64,000 nucleotides of DNA from Candidatus Nitrotoga sp. AM1P (GCF_013168275.1 NZ_AP019547.1:558001-622000); one strand, 5' to 3'. Numbered from the stretch's first letter, positions 28,550-38,784 are shown. Notes: a model not told the origin generated them from the sequence alone. Made by a program: numbers and translations.

Positions 28550-31336
28550 ATGTATCCAAACAACGATCAACGCCCGGACCCGGATGCCTTGCTGGCGCAA
28601 GTACAAGCGCAGGAGCGTCGCGCCGCGCGCGGCAAGCTCCGAATATATTTTGGTGCGTCGGCGGGCGTCGGTAAAACCTATGCGATGCTGACCGCAGCCC
28701 GCAAGCTGCAGGCTGACGGCCATGACGTGGTAGTTGGTATTGTCGAAACACACGGTCGCAGCGAAACGGCCTCGTTGCTTGAGGGGCTCGATGTTCTACC
28801 ATTGAAGACCATCGATTATCGGGGTAAGGCGATTACCGAATTCGATATCGATGCCGCGCTGGCGCGCCACCCTGCTTTGATCCTGATCGACGAGCTGGCG
28901 CATTCGAACGCACCTGGCTCACGCCATCCAAAGCGTTGGCAGGACGTTGAAGAGTTACTCGATGCTGGTATCGACGTTTTCACGACACTGAATGTGCAAC
29001 ATCTGGAAAGTTTGAATGACGTTGTCGGTGGCATCACCGGCATTCGCGTATTGGAAACCTTGCCCGATACTGTCTTCGATGAGGCCGATGAAGTTGTACT
29101 GGTTGATATTCCGGCTGATGAACTGCTGGCACGGCTCAAGGTGGGCAAAGTTTATCAGGCGCAACACGTGGAACGTGCTTCGCGCAACTTTTTCCGCAAA
29201 GGCAATCTCATCGCATTGCGCGAACTTGCGCTGCGGCGTACCGCCGATCGGATAGAAGATGATGTGCAGGCGTATCGGATCGAAAAATCCATCAACACGG
29301 TATGGAAAACTGATTCCGCACTGCTGGCTTGCATTGGACCCCATTCAGGGGCCGAGCATGTTATTCGCAGCGCCGCACGGTTGGCCAGCCAGTTGAATGC
29401 GGATTGGCATGTGATTTACATTGAAACGCCACAATTGCAGCGCCTGTTGCCCGCGCAGCGCGAACGTATTCTGAAGACATTGAAACTTGGCGAGAGTCTT
29501 GGCGCTACGACGGCTATCCTGACCGGGAACGATGTTGCGTTAGAGATCGTAAATTATGCGCGCAGCCGGAATTTCTCGAAAATCATACTGGGACGCAGCC
29601 TTCCAACGTGGCCTTGGCATACCCCGCATCTGAAACGTGTGGCTGCCCTTACTCCGGATATCGATTTGACCCAACTCGGTCTAGCCAGTTCGGAACCATT
29701 GCAGACTGCCGAAGAATCGAATGCGCTTGGTGTTGCGCGAAGCCTAACGCAACCAGCAACGAATGAAGCGGAATCCGCTTCGCCCCGCAAACAGCGCCAA
29801 TGGCATTATGTGTGGGCGACCGGCGCGAGTCTATTAACGGCGGCGATCGCCACGCCATTATTGCCATACCTAGATCTTGCCAACATCGTGATGCTATTCT
29901 TGCTGACCGTTGTACTGATTGCGGTGCGCTTCGGGCGCGGGCCAGCGGTGACCGCTACCATCGTGGGCGTTGCCGCATTCGATTTCTTTTTTGTATCGCC
30001 GCGATTTTCCTTCGCGGTCAGCGACTTTCAATATGTGGTGACCTTTGCGGTAATGCTGATGGTTGGATTGATCACTGCGCACTTGACTTCGGGCCTGCGT
30101 TATCAGGCGCGTGTCGCCTTACATCGCGAATCCCGTTCGCGTGCCTTGTATGAATTTGCGCGCGAATTATCCAGTGCATTACAAACTGAGCAAATATTCG
30201 AAATTACGCGCACATTCATTGCACGCACTTTCCGTGCCCAGGCGACACTGCTCTTGCCGGACGATGCGGGCCTCTTGCAATCGCCACCGCTTGCCGTGGG
30301 AGAACTATCCAGAAATTCCAATATGGGCGTACTCGATATGGGCATCGCCCAGTGGGCATTCGATCACGCAACAGCGGCCGGTATTAGCACTGATACGTTG
30401 CCGGGTAGCCATTTCTTTTACCTACCGCTGGTTGCGCCGATGCGTACCCGTGGCGTGCTTGCCATTCAGCCGGAAAACCGTCGCTGGATATTGATTCCTG
30501 AACAACGTCAACAGCTCGATACCTTCGCCGTGCTGGCGGCGATCGCACTGGAACGGGTGCACTATATTGAGGTCGCACAGGACGCGCTGGTGCGCATGGA
30601 ATCGGAAATGCTGCGCAATTCCTTGCTGGCGGCACTATCGCATGATTTGCGCACGCCGCTCACCTCACTGGTGGGCTTGTCCGAGTCGCTGGCCAGATCT
30701 AAACCGCCACTGGCATCGGCACAGCAGGCACTCGCCGACGCGTTGCATAATGAAACTCTGCGTATGAGCAATCTGGTGTCGAACCTGCTCGACATGGCGC
30801 GTATCCAGAGCGGGGAAGTCAAATTCAATTTGCAGTGGCAACCGTTTGAAGAAGTGGTCGGCAGCGCATTGCGCGCCAGCCAGTCATTCCTCGGCAGCCA
30901 TGAGGTGCAGACCTGCCTTGCACGCGATTTGCCACTGATACATATCGACACCGTATTGATCGAGCGTGTGCTGTGTAATTTGTTGGAAAATGCAACCAAG
31001 TACACGTCGGCCGGTTCGCGTATCGTCATTGCAGCGGAAGTCAGCGGCCAGTTTCTGGAAGTTGCGGTGATCGATAATGGCCCCGGCCTTCCGGTTGGCA
31101 AGGAAGAAGCGATTTTTGAAAAATTCACCCGCGGCAAACGCGAATCATCAATTCCCGGCGTCGGCCTGGGTCTGGCGATTTGTCGCGCCATCGTCGAGGC
31201 GCATGGCGGCGCTATCCATGCCGGGCAGGCGACGGGCGGCGGCGCGTCCATCATATTTACCCTTCCCCTCGGCACGCCTCCCGCCATGCCTGACATGGAC
31301 GAGAGTGGTGCGAACATCGGTAACCACGCACCATGA
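28550..31336 (+). CDS. kdpD: sensor histidine kinase KdpD
   Basis: KdpD senses K+ limitation or turgor and phosphorylates KdpE. The 928-residue product has the cytoplasmic KdpD domain with the Walker A motif GASAGVGKT at residues 35-43 and the ILIDELAHSN Walker B. A universal-stress-like domain follows, then a DUF4118 four-helix membrane region (about residues 420-520) and a GAF-like domain. The histidine kinase core has His698 in AALSHDLRTPLTSL, the N-box LLENATKY and the G-boxes DNGPGLP and GVGLGLAIC. It sits 47 bases after kdpC and overlaps kdpE by 4 bases. Confidence 0.96.
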   Translation: MYPNNDQRPDPDALLAQVQAQERRAARGKLRIYFGASAGVGKTYAMLTAARKLQADGHDVVVGIVETHGRSETASLLEGLDVLPLKTIDYRGKAITEFDIDAALARHPALILIDELAHSNAPGSRHPKRWQDVEELLDAGIDVFTTLNVQHLESLNDVVGGITGIRVLETLPDTVFDEADEVVLVDIPADELLARLKVGKVYQAQHVERASRNFFRKGNLIALRELALRRTADRIEDDVQAYRIEKSINTVWKTDSALLACIGPHSGAEHVIRSAARLASQLNADWHVIYIETPQLQRLLPAQRERILKTLKLGESLGATTAILTGNDVALEIVNYARSRNFSKIILGRSLPTWPWHTPHLKRVAALTPDIDLTQLGLASSEPLQTAEESNALGVARSLTQPATNEAESASPRKQRQWHYVWATGASLLTAAIATPLLPYLDLANIVMLFLLTVVLIAVRFGRGPAVTATIVGVAAFDFFFVSPRFSFAVSDFQYVVTFAVMLMVGLITAHLTSGLRYQARVALHRESRSRALYEFARELSSALQTEQIFEITRTFIARTFRAQATLLLPDDAGLLQSPPLAVGELSRNSNMGVLDMGIAQWAFDHATAAGISTDTLPGSHFFYLPLVAPMRTRGVLAIQPENRRWILIPEQRQQLDTFAVLAAIALERVHYIEVAQDALVRMESEMLRNSLLAALSHDLRTPLTSLVGLSESLARSKPPLASAQQALADALHNETLRMSNLVSNLLDMARIQSGEVKFNLQWQPFEEVVGSALRASQSFLGSHEVQTCLARDLPLIHIDTVLIERVLCNLLENATKYTSAGSRIVIAAEVSGQFLEVAVIDNGPGLPVGKEEAIFEKFTRGKRESSIPGVGLGLAICRAIVEAHGGAIHAGQATGGGASIIFTLPLGTPPAMPDMDESGANIGNHAP

Positions 31337-32031
31337 CTGAATCCATACCTATTGTTCTTCTGGTCGAAGATGAGCCGCAAATCCGGCGTTTCGTGCGCAC
31401 TGCGCTGGTGGATGAAGGATGGCAAGTCTTCGAATCGGAAACGATGAAACGCGGTTTGATCGATGCCGGTACACGCAAGCCAGATCTGATCATCCTTGAT
31501 CTCGGATTGCCTGATGGCGATGGCGTCGATTTCATTGTCGACGTCCGGAATTGGTCCACCGTGCCAATTATTGTACTTTCAGCGCGCACCAATGAAGCCG
31601 ACAAGATCCGCGCACTCGATGCCGGTGCTGATGACTATCTGACCAAGCCATTTGGGGTTGGCGAGTTACTTGCGCGCGTGCGTTCCACCGTACGGCGACT
31701 GCGCCAACCAGGTATCAATCTTCATGGAGTGATCCAGTTTGGCGATGTCAAGGTGGATATCAAGGCACGCCTTGTGACCAAGGCAAATCAAGTAGTGCAT
31801 CTGACACCAACTGAATATCGATTGCTAATGGTTCTTGTGACCAATGCAGGACGGGTGGTAACCAACCCGCAATTGCTGCGTGAAGTATGGGGGCCGTCGC
31901 ACTCCGAGAGTAGTCATTATCTGCGCGTCTATATGGGACATTTGCGGCAAAAGCTGGAGGATGACCCCGCGCAGCCTCGCTATCTCCTTACTGAAACTGC
32001 AGTGGGCTACCGACTACTTTTACCTTTGTAA
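31333..32031 (+). CDS. kdpE: response regulator KdpE
   Basis: The 232-residue OmpR-class regulator activates the kdp operon. The receiver domain has the acidic pair VEDEP, phospho-acceptor Asp56 in ILDLGLPDGDG, and the conserved Lys in YLTKPFGVGELLARV. The winged-helix domain has LTPTEYRLLMVLVTNAGRVV and SHYLRVYMGHLRQKLEDDP, the recognition region of KdpE. Its ATG overlaps the kdpD stop. The T-rich repeats at 23722-23759 and 34244-34281 are the natural candidates for its binding sites. Confidence 0.95.
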   Translation: MTESIPIVLLVEDEPQIRRFVRTALVDEGWQVFESETMKRGLIDAGTRKPDLIILDLGLPDGDGVDFIVDVRNWSTVPIIVLSARTNEADKIRALDAGADDYLTKPFGVGELLARVRSTVRRLRQPGINLHGVIQFGDVKVDIKARLVTKANQVVHLTPTEYRLLMVLVTNAGRVVTNPQLLREVWGPSHSESSHYLRVYMGHLRQKLEDDPAQPRYLLTETAVGYRLLLPL

Positions 32032-32131
32032 ATTTGTATGCATCAGAGCGCTTTTTGAAAGGCTATGCCGTAATTACCTATTAAATTGGAGTGTCCAATC
32101 AGCATAAAGTTTGGTCACGAAGGTGCACACC

Positions 32132-32206
32132 ATGAAAGCAACTGAATTTAGGGTATGGCTGGAAGCGTTAGGTCGTATGAAAAATCTTGAGGAAGTGCTG
32201 GTATAG
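32132..32206 (+). pseudogene. possible N-terminal fragment of a transposase
   Basis: A 24-codon frame (MKATEFRVWLEALGRMKNLE then EVLV, TAG) resembles the first residues of IS1595-type transposases as I remember them (M-K-x-x-E-F-x-x-W-L). Nothing that follows continues the protein, so at most it is a tiny relic. It could equally be a chance frame in the 180-bp gap after kdpE. Confidence 0.22.
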
Positions 32207-32268
32207 TAAAGGTGAGACGACCGCTCTCCGAATCGGCTGGTAACGCGCCTAAGTCAAGACAAAAAACG

Positions 32269-33924
32269 ATGATGACCACAACCGCTTCAGATCATACTGT
32301 CCGCCATTTCCGTGAGGTGCTTTTCTGGCCGGTGCAACTGATGCCGCTTGGGAACGGCGGGAACCCACAACCCCATTGGAAATTACTGGCACAGGGCGGA
32401 GAAGACAATCCATGGCGCAGGCTGGAAGACAGGTTTCAGGCGGGGAAGCTTGATTTTGAGGAAAGGCATTACAAGGAATTCGTCACCTTTCTGCCTTATG
32501 TTCAGCGTTTCATTTACGGTGAAAGCCACAGTCATGTGGCTTATGATGCAGATGATCCGCTGGGTGAATCTGCAATCAAGATATTTCGGCGGCGAGGAGT
32601 TTCCGCCTTGCGGCTGGAGTTGCGCGAAGGTGATACCCCCGTAACACTGACTGTAGAGCATATCGAACTCTGGTTCTTTGACGACATCAACGTCGCTTTC
32701 CTTAAGGTGGAATTGTCCGTCGACGACCTGCCGTTTTATGTAGCGTGCGATTTGCTATACCGCTTTGGCCGCGCCTACCCGACGGGCTGGGATAGCGATG
32801 GCCATGGTAAACACAATGCCCATCGCGCCGAGTGGTTATCTTCAGACGGCACAGTGCTTGCCGTGTCTGATTCGGCTAATCAGGAAAAATTTCTCTCTTA
32901 CACCCGCAGGCATCGTTCGCCGGGAATTTGCGCCCACTGGGATTTTTTGCTGCGCCCCTTGGTACTGGATCCGTCGGAGGAAGCCGGCAACCTGCGCTAT
33001 CGCCAGATTGAATACCACCGCATGCCGTTGATGGCGTTCCTGGCTGTGGACAACCCGCGCAGCGTGAGCCGGGAAGACTGGCTGCGCCTCGGCATGGTCG
33101 CCACTCTCCATCCCGATGAGGCGTTGCCCACGCACGATCCAGACGTGACTGAGTTCGAGTCGCGCTACTGCTATGACCGCTTCTGGACCGATACTGAGGC
33201 CGGCCCAAACACCCGTTTCTTTTGCACCGGGCGTGCCTTCATCATCGTCGGAGATGCGCATGCCGATTATTTTCACGATCGGAAGCGCGGTATCCTGGCC
33301 CAGTTCCGTCACCAATACGTTTTGTTGTTCATGATCACGCATTTCCATCGCGCATCGCTGTTGGTTTTTTCCGATCGCATGGTGGATGCGGTGCATGACC
33401 TGGACATCCATACACCTCAATCCATAAGCCGTTTCCGGCGCAGAATTTACGCCGGTTTCGAGGCCTTTCTGCGCTTCACCCACCGCTACTGGTTCCACGA
33501 GCTGTCCGAGCGATCCCACGTACAGGCACTCTACCGTATGTGCAGCGAACATCTGGGCAACGATGTACTGTATCAGGATGTAAAGGAAGAGCTGCGGGAC
33601 ATGAGCCAATATCTCGACAGCAATGCGCAGCGCCAGCAATCCACCACCATTGTCCGTCTTACCGTGGTAACCACGTTCAGCATGGTCGGCACGGTGGCCA
33701 CCGGCCTGCTCGGTATGAATCTTCTTGCCGAGGCCGAAGCTCCCATCTCCACGCGCCTGACCTATTTCTTCATTACTACGCTGATCACGGCGCTGCTCAT
33801 GTTGCTAGCCATTCTTAAATCAAAGCAGCTCTCCGATGCGATGGATGTGCTGGCCGATGACCAGAAAAGTCTGCGCACCCGCTTGTCCACGCTGGGCAAG
33901 GTGTGGAAGCGCAGCCTGCACTAG
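32269..33924 (+). CDS. CorA-like membrane protein with C-terminal GMN-type motif
   Basis: The frame is open from a GTG at 32212; I prefer the ATG at 32269 (551 residues), though neither start has a clear ribosome-binding site. A long soluble N-terminal part (starting TVRHFREVLFWPVQLMPL) precedes helices and then two membrane segments at the C-terminus. The loop GLLGMNLLAEAE follows the first segment. Two C-terminal helices and a G-M-N motif are the hallmarks of the CorA Mg2+/Co2+ channel superfamily. The N-terminal part is unlike classical CorA, so ion and direction are unknown. It follows kdpFABCDE directly and could belong to the same cation-homeostasis island. Confidence 0.65.
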   Translation: MMTTTASDHTVRHFREVLFWPVQLMPLGNGGNPQPHWKLLAQGGEDNPWRRLEDRFQAGKLDFEERHYKEFVTFLPYVQRFIYGESHSHVAYDADDPLGESAIKIFRRRGVSALRLELREGDTPVTLTVEHIELWFFDDINVAFLKVELSVDDLPFYVACDLLYRFGRAYPTGWDSDGHGKHNAHRAEWLSSDGTVLAVSDSANQEKFLSYTRRHRSPGICAHWDFLLRPLVLDPSEEAGNLRYRQIEYHRMPLMAFLAVDNPRSVSREDWLRLGMVATLHPDEALPTHDPDVTEFESRYCYDRFWTDTEAGPNTRFFCTGRAFIIVGDAHADYFHDRKRGILAQFRHQYVLLFMITHFHRASLLVFSDRMVDAVHDLDIHTPQSISRFRRRIYAGFEAFLRFTHRYWFHELSERSHVQALYRMCSEHLGNDVLYQDVKEELRDMSQYLDSNAQRQQSTTIVRLTVVTTFSMVGTVATGLLGMNLLAEAEAPISTRLTYFFITTLITALLMLLAILKSKQLSDAMDVLADDQKSLRTRLSTLGKVWKRSLH

Positions 33925-34118
33925 TTCATGTTTAACAGTCTCAAAAATATTTTTAACTATCAGTCTATTACAGGCAACATAAAACCGTAGCGGCACTACA
34001 TGCTCGTAATTTTGGTTTAACTGACCAGTTTTTATTACCCCTCTGTACCTGGTTGATTACCGGCAACAGAAACAAGCGCAATTAAGCTACTTATCTCTCG
34101 CAGCTTTCACCCAGCAAT

Positions 34119-34345
34119 GTCATGTAAAACAACTCGCTTTTTTATCTGTTGGACTCCTCTATTGCCAACCGATCTCAGTTCGAACTGGCGTGAAAAACGT
34201 TCGGTAACTCGCTATTTCTGCATGCAGTCAGACAATATCAATTTTTACATTTTGTATACGCCTGACATACAAGTTTTTACAAAATTTTTAGATCGTTTTC
34301 GCTAATCTGCTCATCATCCAAATAGACTTGGATGAAAATGATGAT
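34119..34345 (+). promoter_or_regulatory. copy B of the kdp-type control region, upstream of the porin
   Basis: This stretch is a diverged copy of 23599-23820. It keeps the order and spacing of the conserved blocks, including two TTTACA motifs at 34244-34249 and 34276-34281, again 32 bases apart. It also keeps GCATGCA, GACAATATCAATTTTTACAT, the GCTAAT-TGCTCATCATC region and an ATGATG near 34338. Here the ATGATG opens a frame of only about a dozen codons. The porin gene starts about 75 bases further on. The remaining part of the gap (33925-34118) shows no gene. Confidence 0.6.
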
Positions 34346-34421
34346 GTCTGCGTTTGAAAGGCACTTTCAATTATGACTGGGCAAGACCTGTACGACTAAA
34401 ACCATTAGTTAAGGAAATATT

Positions 34422-35507
34422 ATGAAGAAACTGATTCTCGTTATCACAGCAATAGCTGCATTCACAGGCGGCTTTGTCCACGCAGAAGACAAAAAACCGG
34501 ATACCGCGTTAACCTTTAAAGGTTATGCAGAAACATACTATAGCTACGATTTTAATAAACCAATCAACAACACAAAATCCCCATTTATTTATAGCTACAA
34601 TAAAAATAATGAAGTTTCAGTGAATTTGGCTTTTGTGAAAGGCTCATACAACACAGATAGCGTCAGAGCTAATCTCGCATTAGCCGGTGGTAGCTATATG
34701 AATTCCAATTATGCAGCTGAGCCTGGCGTATTGAATAATCTCTATGAAAGTAATGTTGGCCTGAAGCTTTCTAATAAAAATAATCTGTGGTTTGATGCTG
34801 GTGTTTTTTCATCACATATAGGTTTTGAAAGTGCCGTTGGTAAAGACAATTGGACTTTGACCAGAAGTTTAGTAGCAGAAAACACCCCTTATTATGAAAC
34901 AGGCGCCAAAATCAGTTATACGTCAGATAATGATGTATGGTTTGTGAGTGTATTAGTTCTGAATGGTTGGCAACATATTCGACATGTAAAGGGGAATTCG
35001 TCTCCTTCATTTGGTACCCAGGTTACTTATAAACCTTCCGCAAAAATAACCTTGAATTGGAGCACATTTATTGGAAACGACAAGCCAGATAATGATAAGA
35101 GAATGCGATATTTCAATAACTTTTATGGAATTTTTCAGCTGAATAATGAGCTGGCTGCAATATTTGGTTTTGATATTGGGGCCGAACAAGAAAGCAAAGA
35201 CTCATCAGCCATGAATACGTGGGTCAATCCAACAATTATCTTTAAATATACGCCAACAGCAAAAACTGCTATCGCTATAAGAGCTGAGTATTATGATGAT
35301 AAAAATGGAGTAATCATTGCAACTGGTACATCTAATGGTTTTAAAACATGGGGTTTCTCAACTAATTTCGACTATAACATTACAAATAATATTGTGTGGA
35401 GGGTAGAAGCTAGGACATTAAGTAGCAAAGACAATATTTTCATTAAAAATAATAATATCGCTAACAACAATGCTTTTGTGACGACGGCTTTGGCTATCAG
35501 TTTCTGA
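34422..35507 (+). CDS. outer-membrane beta-barrel porin (OmpL-like, porin-2 type)
   Basis: The 361-residue product has a signal peptide (MKKLILVITAIAAFTGGFVHA). A pattern of alternating hydrophobic residues follows, rich in Asn, Tyr and Ser, and it ends in a terminal strand finishing in Phe (TTALAISF), the usual signal for outer-membrane insertion. The start ALTFKGYAETYYSYDFNKP and the motif WFDAGVFSSHIGFES are typical of the putative beta-barrel porin-2 family. The gene is clearly AT-richer than its neighbours, which suggests acquisition. AAGGA precedes the ATG. It may be expressed with the kdp genes, given the shared upstream sequence. Confidence 0.75.
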   Translation: MKKLILVITAIAAFTGGFVHAEDKKPDTALTFKGYAETYYSYDFNKPINNTKSPFIYSYNKNNEVSVNLAFVKGSYNTDSVRANLALAGGSYMNSNYAAEPGVLNNLYESNVGLKLSNKNNLWFDAGVFSSHIGFESAVGKDNWTLTRSLVAENTPYYETGAKISYTSDNDVWFVSVLVLNGWQHIRHVKGNSSPSFGTQVTYKPSAKITLNWSTFIGNDKPDNDKRMRYFNNFYGIFQLNNELAAIFGFDIGAEQESKDSSAMNTWVNPTIIFKYTPTAKTAIAIRAEYYDDKNGVIIATGTSNGFKTWGFSTNFDYNITNNIVWRVEARTLSSKDNIFIKNNNIANNNAFVTTALAISF

Positions 35508-35602
35508 TGAGTCATTGGCAACAAAACTGTGTGCTCACCCTTTAACCTTCACTTGATGTATCGACGCGATTCCTCCCATTACGACAAAAATCTCTGCGGC
35601 AA

Positions 35603-36283
35603 TCACGCTTCATGCAGTACTCCATCCATCAAACGAAGCTGACGTTGCATTTTCCCCGCTAGCTCCAAGTCGTGAGTGACTACGATGAAACTGGTGTTAA
35701 GCCTGGAATTGAGCTCTTGCATCAGTTCAAATAATGCTTGCGCACTGGCGCGATCAAGATTTCCGGTAGGCTCGTCTGCTAATACACAGGCCGGCTCGGT
35801 AACAAGTGCGCGCGCCACGGCGACACGCTGACGTTCACCACCGGAAAGCTCGGCGGGTAGATGTTCCGTACGGTGCGCGAGACCTACTAGCCCGAGCATG
35901 CGCGCGGCAATCGGGTCTGTTTCACTGCGCTTCATGCCTCGGATCAGGAGTGGCATGGCAACATTTTCCAGCGCGGTGAATTCTGCCAGTAGATGATGAA
36001 ACTGGTACACAAAACCTAGCGCCTGATTGCGTAGAGTGCCGCGCTCTGCTTCATTCATGGCTTGCACATCGTGGCCGAGGAGGGCGACGCTGCCGCTGCT
36101 GGCCTTGTCCAATCCACCAAGCAAGTGGAGCAGGGTGCTTTTACCGGAACCGGAGCTACCTACGATGGCGATACGTTCGCCGCGCATGACGTCAATATTA
36201 ACGCCGGTAAGCACGGGTACATTGAGTTTTCCTTGCACAAAGGTTTTGCATAAATTGCGGCAGGAAATGACCATCTCACTCAT
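35603..36283 (-). CDS. lolD: lipoprotein-releasing system ATP-binding protein LolD
   Basis: LolD powers release of outer-membrane lipoproteins from the inner membrane to LolA. The 226-residue product has Walker [10 protein letters not shown], the ABC signature [15 protein letters not shown] and Walker [13 protein letters not shown]. The ATG at 36283 ([19 protein letters not shown]) overlaps the end of the permease gene by 8 bases, which favours it over upstream in-frame codons. Confidence 0.95.
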   Translation of the reverse strand: MSEMVISCRNLCKTFVQGKLNVPVLTGVNIDVMRGERIAIVGSSGSGKSTLLHLLGGLDKASSGSVALLGHDVQAMNEAERGTLRNQALGFVYQFHHLLAEFTALENVAMPLLIRGMKRSETDPIAARMLGLVGLAHRTEHLPAELSGGERQRVAVARALVTEPACVLADEPTGNLDRASAQALFELMQELNSRLNTSFIVVTHDLELAGKMQRQLRLMDGVLHEA

Positions 36284-37520
36284 AGCGTAGCGCCTCCGCC
36301 GGTTGTGTTCTGGATGCGCGCCAACTTGGATAGAGCGTGGCAAGCAGGCTGATAAGAAAGGAGAAACATGCCACGACCAGCACATCATCGCGCTGTAAAT
36401 CAGAGGGCAGCTCGTTGATGAAATACACTTCTTTGGAAAGGAAGTGCATGCCCAGCAGTCGTTCTATAAACGGAACTACCGTGTCGATGTTGAGGCTTAA
36501 CAAGATCCCTCCGCCAACGCCGAATACCGAACCGATCAGCCCAATCAGGGCGCCTTGCACGATGAAAATTTTCATAATGCTGGCGGGCGAAGCACCGAGC
36601 GTGCGCAGAATGGCGATGTCGGCTTGTTTGTCGGTAACCGCCATGACCAGTGTGGAGACAATGTTGAATGCAGCTACCGCCACGATGAGTGAAAGAATGA
36701 TAAACATCATTTTCTTTTCGATCTGCACTGCACGGAAATAATTAGAGTGCTGACGCGTCCAGTCACTAACATAGATATTGCGCGGCAAGACGCGTTGTAT
36801 CTCGATGGCCACCTGGGGAGCCAAATCGAGATCATTCAAACGTGCGCTGATACCGCTTATCGCACTACCCATTTGATAGAGCTTCTGCGCGTCATTCAGG
36901 TGTATCAGTGCCAGCGTATTGTCATAGGGTGCCATACCGATCTCAAAAATGCCGACTACGCGGAATTGCTTGAGGCGCGGTACCATTCCGGCAGGCGTGA
37001 CCTGCCCCTGAGGAGAAATAAGTAGCACCTTGTCGTTCAGATGCACGCCCAGTGTGTGCGCCAAGTCTGAACCCAGCACGATGCCGAAACTGCCTTCCCG
37101 CAAGGCATCCAGCGAACCGGCTTTCATCTTGTCGGAAAGGTCGATCACTTTGCTTTCATGCTGCGGCAAAATGCCGCGTACCATTACGCCCTGTACATTT
37201 TGATCAAACGAGACCATGCCTTGTCCATTCACGAAAGGCGCGGCAGCCGCTACTTGCGGATATTTTGCCGTGAGCTGTAAGGTAGGTTGCCAATCGACCA
37301 TATAGTTTCCCTCTTCACTGATTTGCAGGTGGGGCGCGATACCTAGAATACGTGTACGGATTTCTTTTTGGAAACCGTTCATCACTGACAGCACTACAAT
37401 CAGCGCGGCCACGCCCAATCCCATACCCAGCATGGAGATAAGCGAAATAAAGGAAATAAAATGATTGCGCCGCTTGGCACGGGTGTAACGCAGACCAATA
37501 AAAAGTTCGTAAGGACGCAA
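36276..37520 (-). CDS. lolC: lipoprotein-releasing system permease LolC/LolE
   Basis: The 414-residue inner-membrane protein has one N-terminal membrane segment (about residues 25-47), a large periplasmic domain, and three C-terminal segments, the FtsX/LolC architecture. It starts [30 protein letters not shown], as LolC/E proteins do (shown here only in outline: [12 protein letters not shown], then [10 protein letters not shown]). Only one permease gene is present next to lolD, so the transporter may be a homodimer or use a second subunit encoded elsewhere. It is the first gene of a two-gene minus-strand operon. Confidence 0.93.
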   Translation of the reverse strand: MRPYELFIGLRYTRAKRRNHFISFISLISMLGMGLGVAALIVVLSVMNGFQKEIRTRILGIAPHLQISEEGNYMVDWQPTLQLTAKYPQVAAAAPFVNGQGMVSFDQNVQGVMVRGILPQHESKVIDLSDKMKAGSLDALREGSFGIVLGSDLAHTLGVHLNDKVLLISPQGQVTPAGMVPRLKQFRVVGIFEIGMAPYDNTLALIHLNDAQKLYQMGSAISGISARLNDLDLAPQVAIEIQRVLPRNIYVSDWTRQHSNYFRAVQIEKKMMFIILSLIVAVAAFNIVSTLVMAVTDKQADIAILRTLGASPASIMKIFIVQGALIGLIGSVFGVGGGILLSLNIDTVVPFIERLLGMHFLSKEVYFINELPSDLQRDDVLVVACFSFLISLLATLYPSWRASRTQPAEALRYE

Positions 37521-37746
37521 AGTGAAGAGCTCAAAATGAAGTGGGCGCTAGTTTGCCACAAGAGCGTTCTCTGTGGGATGGTAAACTGGTGCGGATAAAA
37601 ATTACTTTACTACTACCGTTCCTGGCATCGAATTTTTTGTTGAACAAGCAACAAGGTGAAGATTAACGTGGTCATTCATCAAGACCAACAAAAGTAGGTG
37701 TTAATTTACACAATATTCTCATTAAATAATTTAGGGCTAATTCGAC

Positions 37747-38784
37747 ATGAGAAATGTAGACATCGTTATCCTTGATTTATTCTTGCCGCAAGAAATTTCT
37801 GTCGATGCTTGCACCGGCTTATCTGTGCCTGTCCTTGAGAAAATGCTGGCGCGTGGTAAGTCTGAATTGTTACCATCAGAAATTTATTCAACAGGCACGC
37901 TGGAAGAGTGGCTATGTCGGACTTTTGGTATCGCACAACAATTAGACGAACCCATCGCACCGATTACCTTAATAACGGATGGGGTGCAGCCAGGCACGAG
38001 CTATTGGTTACGTGCTGACCCAGTGCATTTGCAGATGCAGCGCACACAATTGTTTTTGCATCCGCAAGTACCATTAGATGCTGATGAAGCAGCTCAACTG
38101 TGCACCAGTTTGAATACACATTTTCTTGCTGAAGGTTTACGTTTTTTTTCGCCTCATCCACAGCGCTGGTATCTACAGATGGAAAGTGTTCCAGACATCG
38201 TGACACGTCCTTTGTCACAGGTGGCAGGCAGAAATGTACAAACGCATTTGCCGAAAGGACAGGATGCCTTGCGTTGGCATAAAGTCTTTAACGAAATCCA
38301 AATGCTCTTTTTCGAACACGCAGTTAATCAGGTACGCGAGGCACGAGGTGATTTGCCCATAAACAGTATATGGCTGTGGGGAGGAGGGCATGCGGTAGAA
38401 CAATTGGTACGGCCGTATACGACAGTTTGTGGCGACAGCTTTCTGGCCGGAGCATTCGCACAGGCGGCAGGCATTCCCTATCAGATATTGTCGGATGATT
38501 TAACCCGGTATGTTGATAATAGTGAAGGGGATATGTTAGTCGTCTGGGAAGGGTTGCGCCGGCCCTTACAGCAAGGTGACCTGCATGCCTGGCGCGATTC
38601 GGCGCAATGCCTGGAGCAAAATTATATTGCACCATTGTGGAAAGCACTGCGTAACGGGCACATCAAGCAATTGAGCTTGAATATATTGAATGCGGACGTT
38701 GCCCATCGATTTGTGTTGACGCGCAGTGCAGTGTGGAAGCCGTGGCGTTTGTCCAAATCTTTGACGCAATATGCGTTGACGTAG
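37747..38784 (+). CDS. RpfE-type / phosphoglycerate-mutase-like protein
   Basis: The 345-residue product matches the betaproteobacterial family annotated as 'regulatory protein, RpfE type' or phosphoglycerate-mutase-like. Recognisable parts are PITLITDGVQPGTSYWLRADPVHLQ, LRFFSPHPQRWYL, HKVFNEIQMLFFEH, LPINSIWLWGGGH and the acidic C-terminal region. The WLRADPVHL and IWLWGGG motifs are shared with the alkaline-phosphatase-like mutase superfamily, but no reaction has been established. It is often found near recJ or DNA-metabolism genes; here it stands between lolC (divergent) and accA. Function unknown. Confidence 0.7.
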   Translation: MRNVDIVILDLFLPQEISVDACTGLSVPVLEKMLARGKSELLPSEIYSTGTLEEWLCRTFGIAQQLDEPIAPITLITDGVQPGTSYWLRADPVHLQMQRTQLFLHPQVPLDADEAAQLCTSLNTHFLAEGLRFFSPHPQRWYLQMESVPDIVTRPLSQVAGRNVQTHLPKGQDALRWHKVFNEIQMLFFEHAVNQVREARGDLPINSIWLWGGGHAVEQLVRPYTTVCGDSFLAGAFAQAAGIPYQILSDDLTRYVDNSEGDMLVVWEGLRRPLQQGDLHAWRDSAQCLEQNYIAPLWKALRNGHIKQLSLNILNADVAHRFVLTRSAVWKPWRLSKSLTQYALT

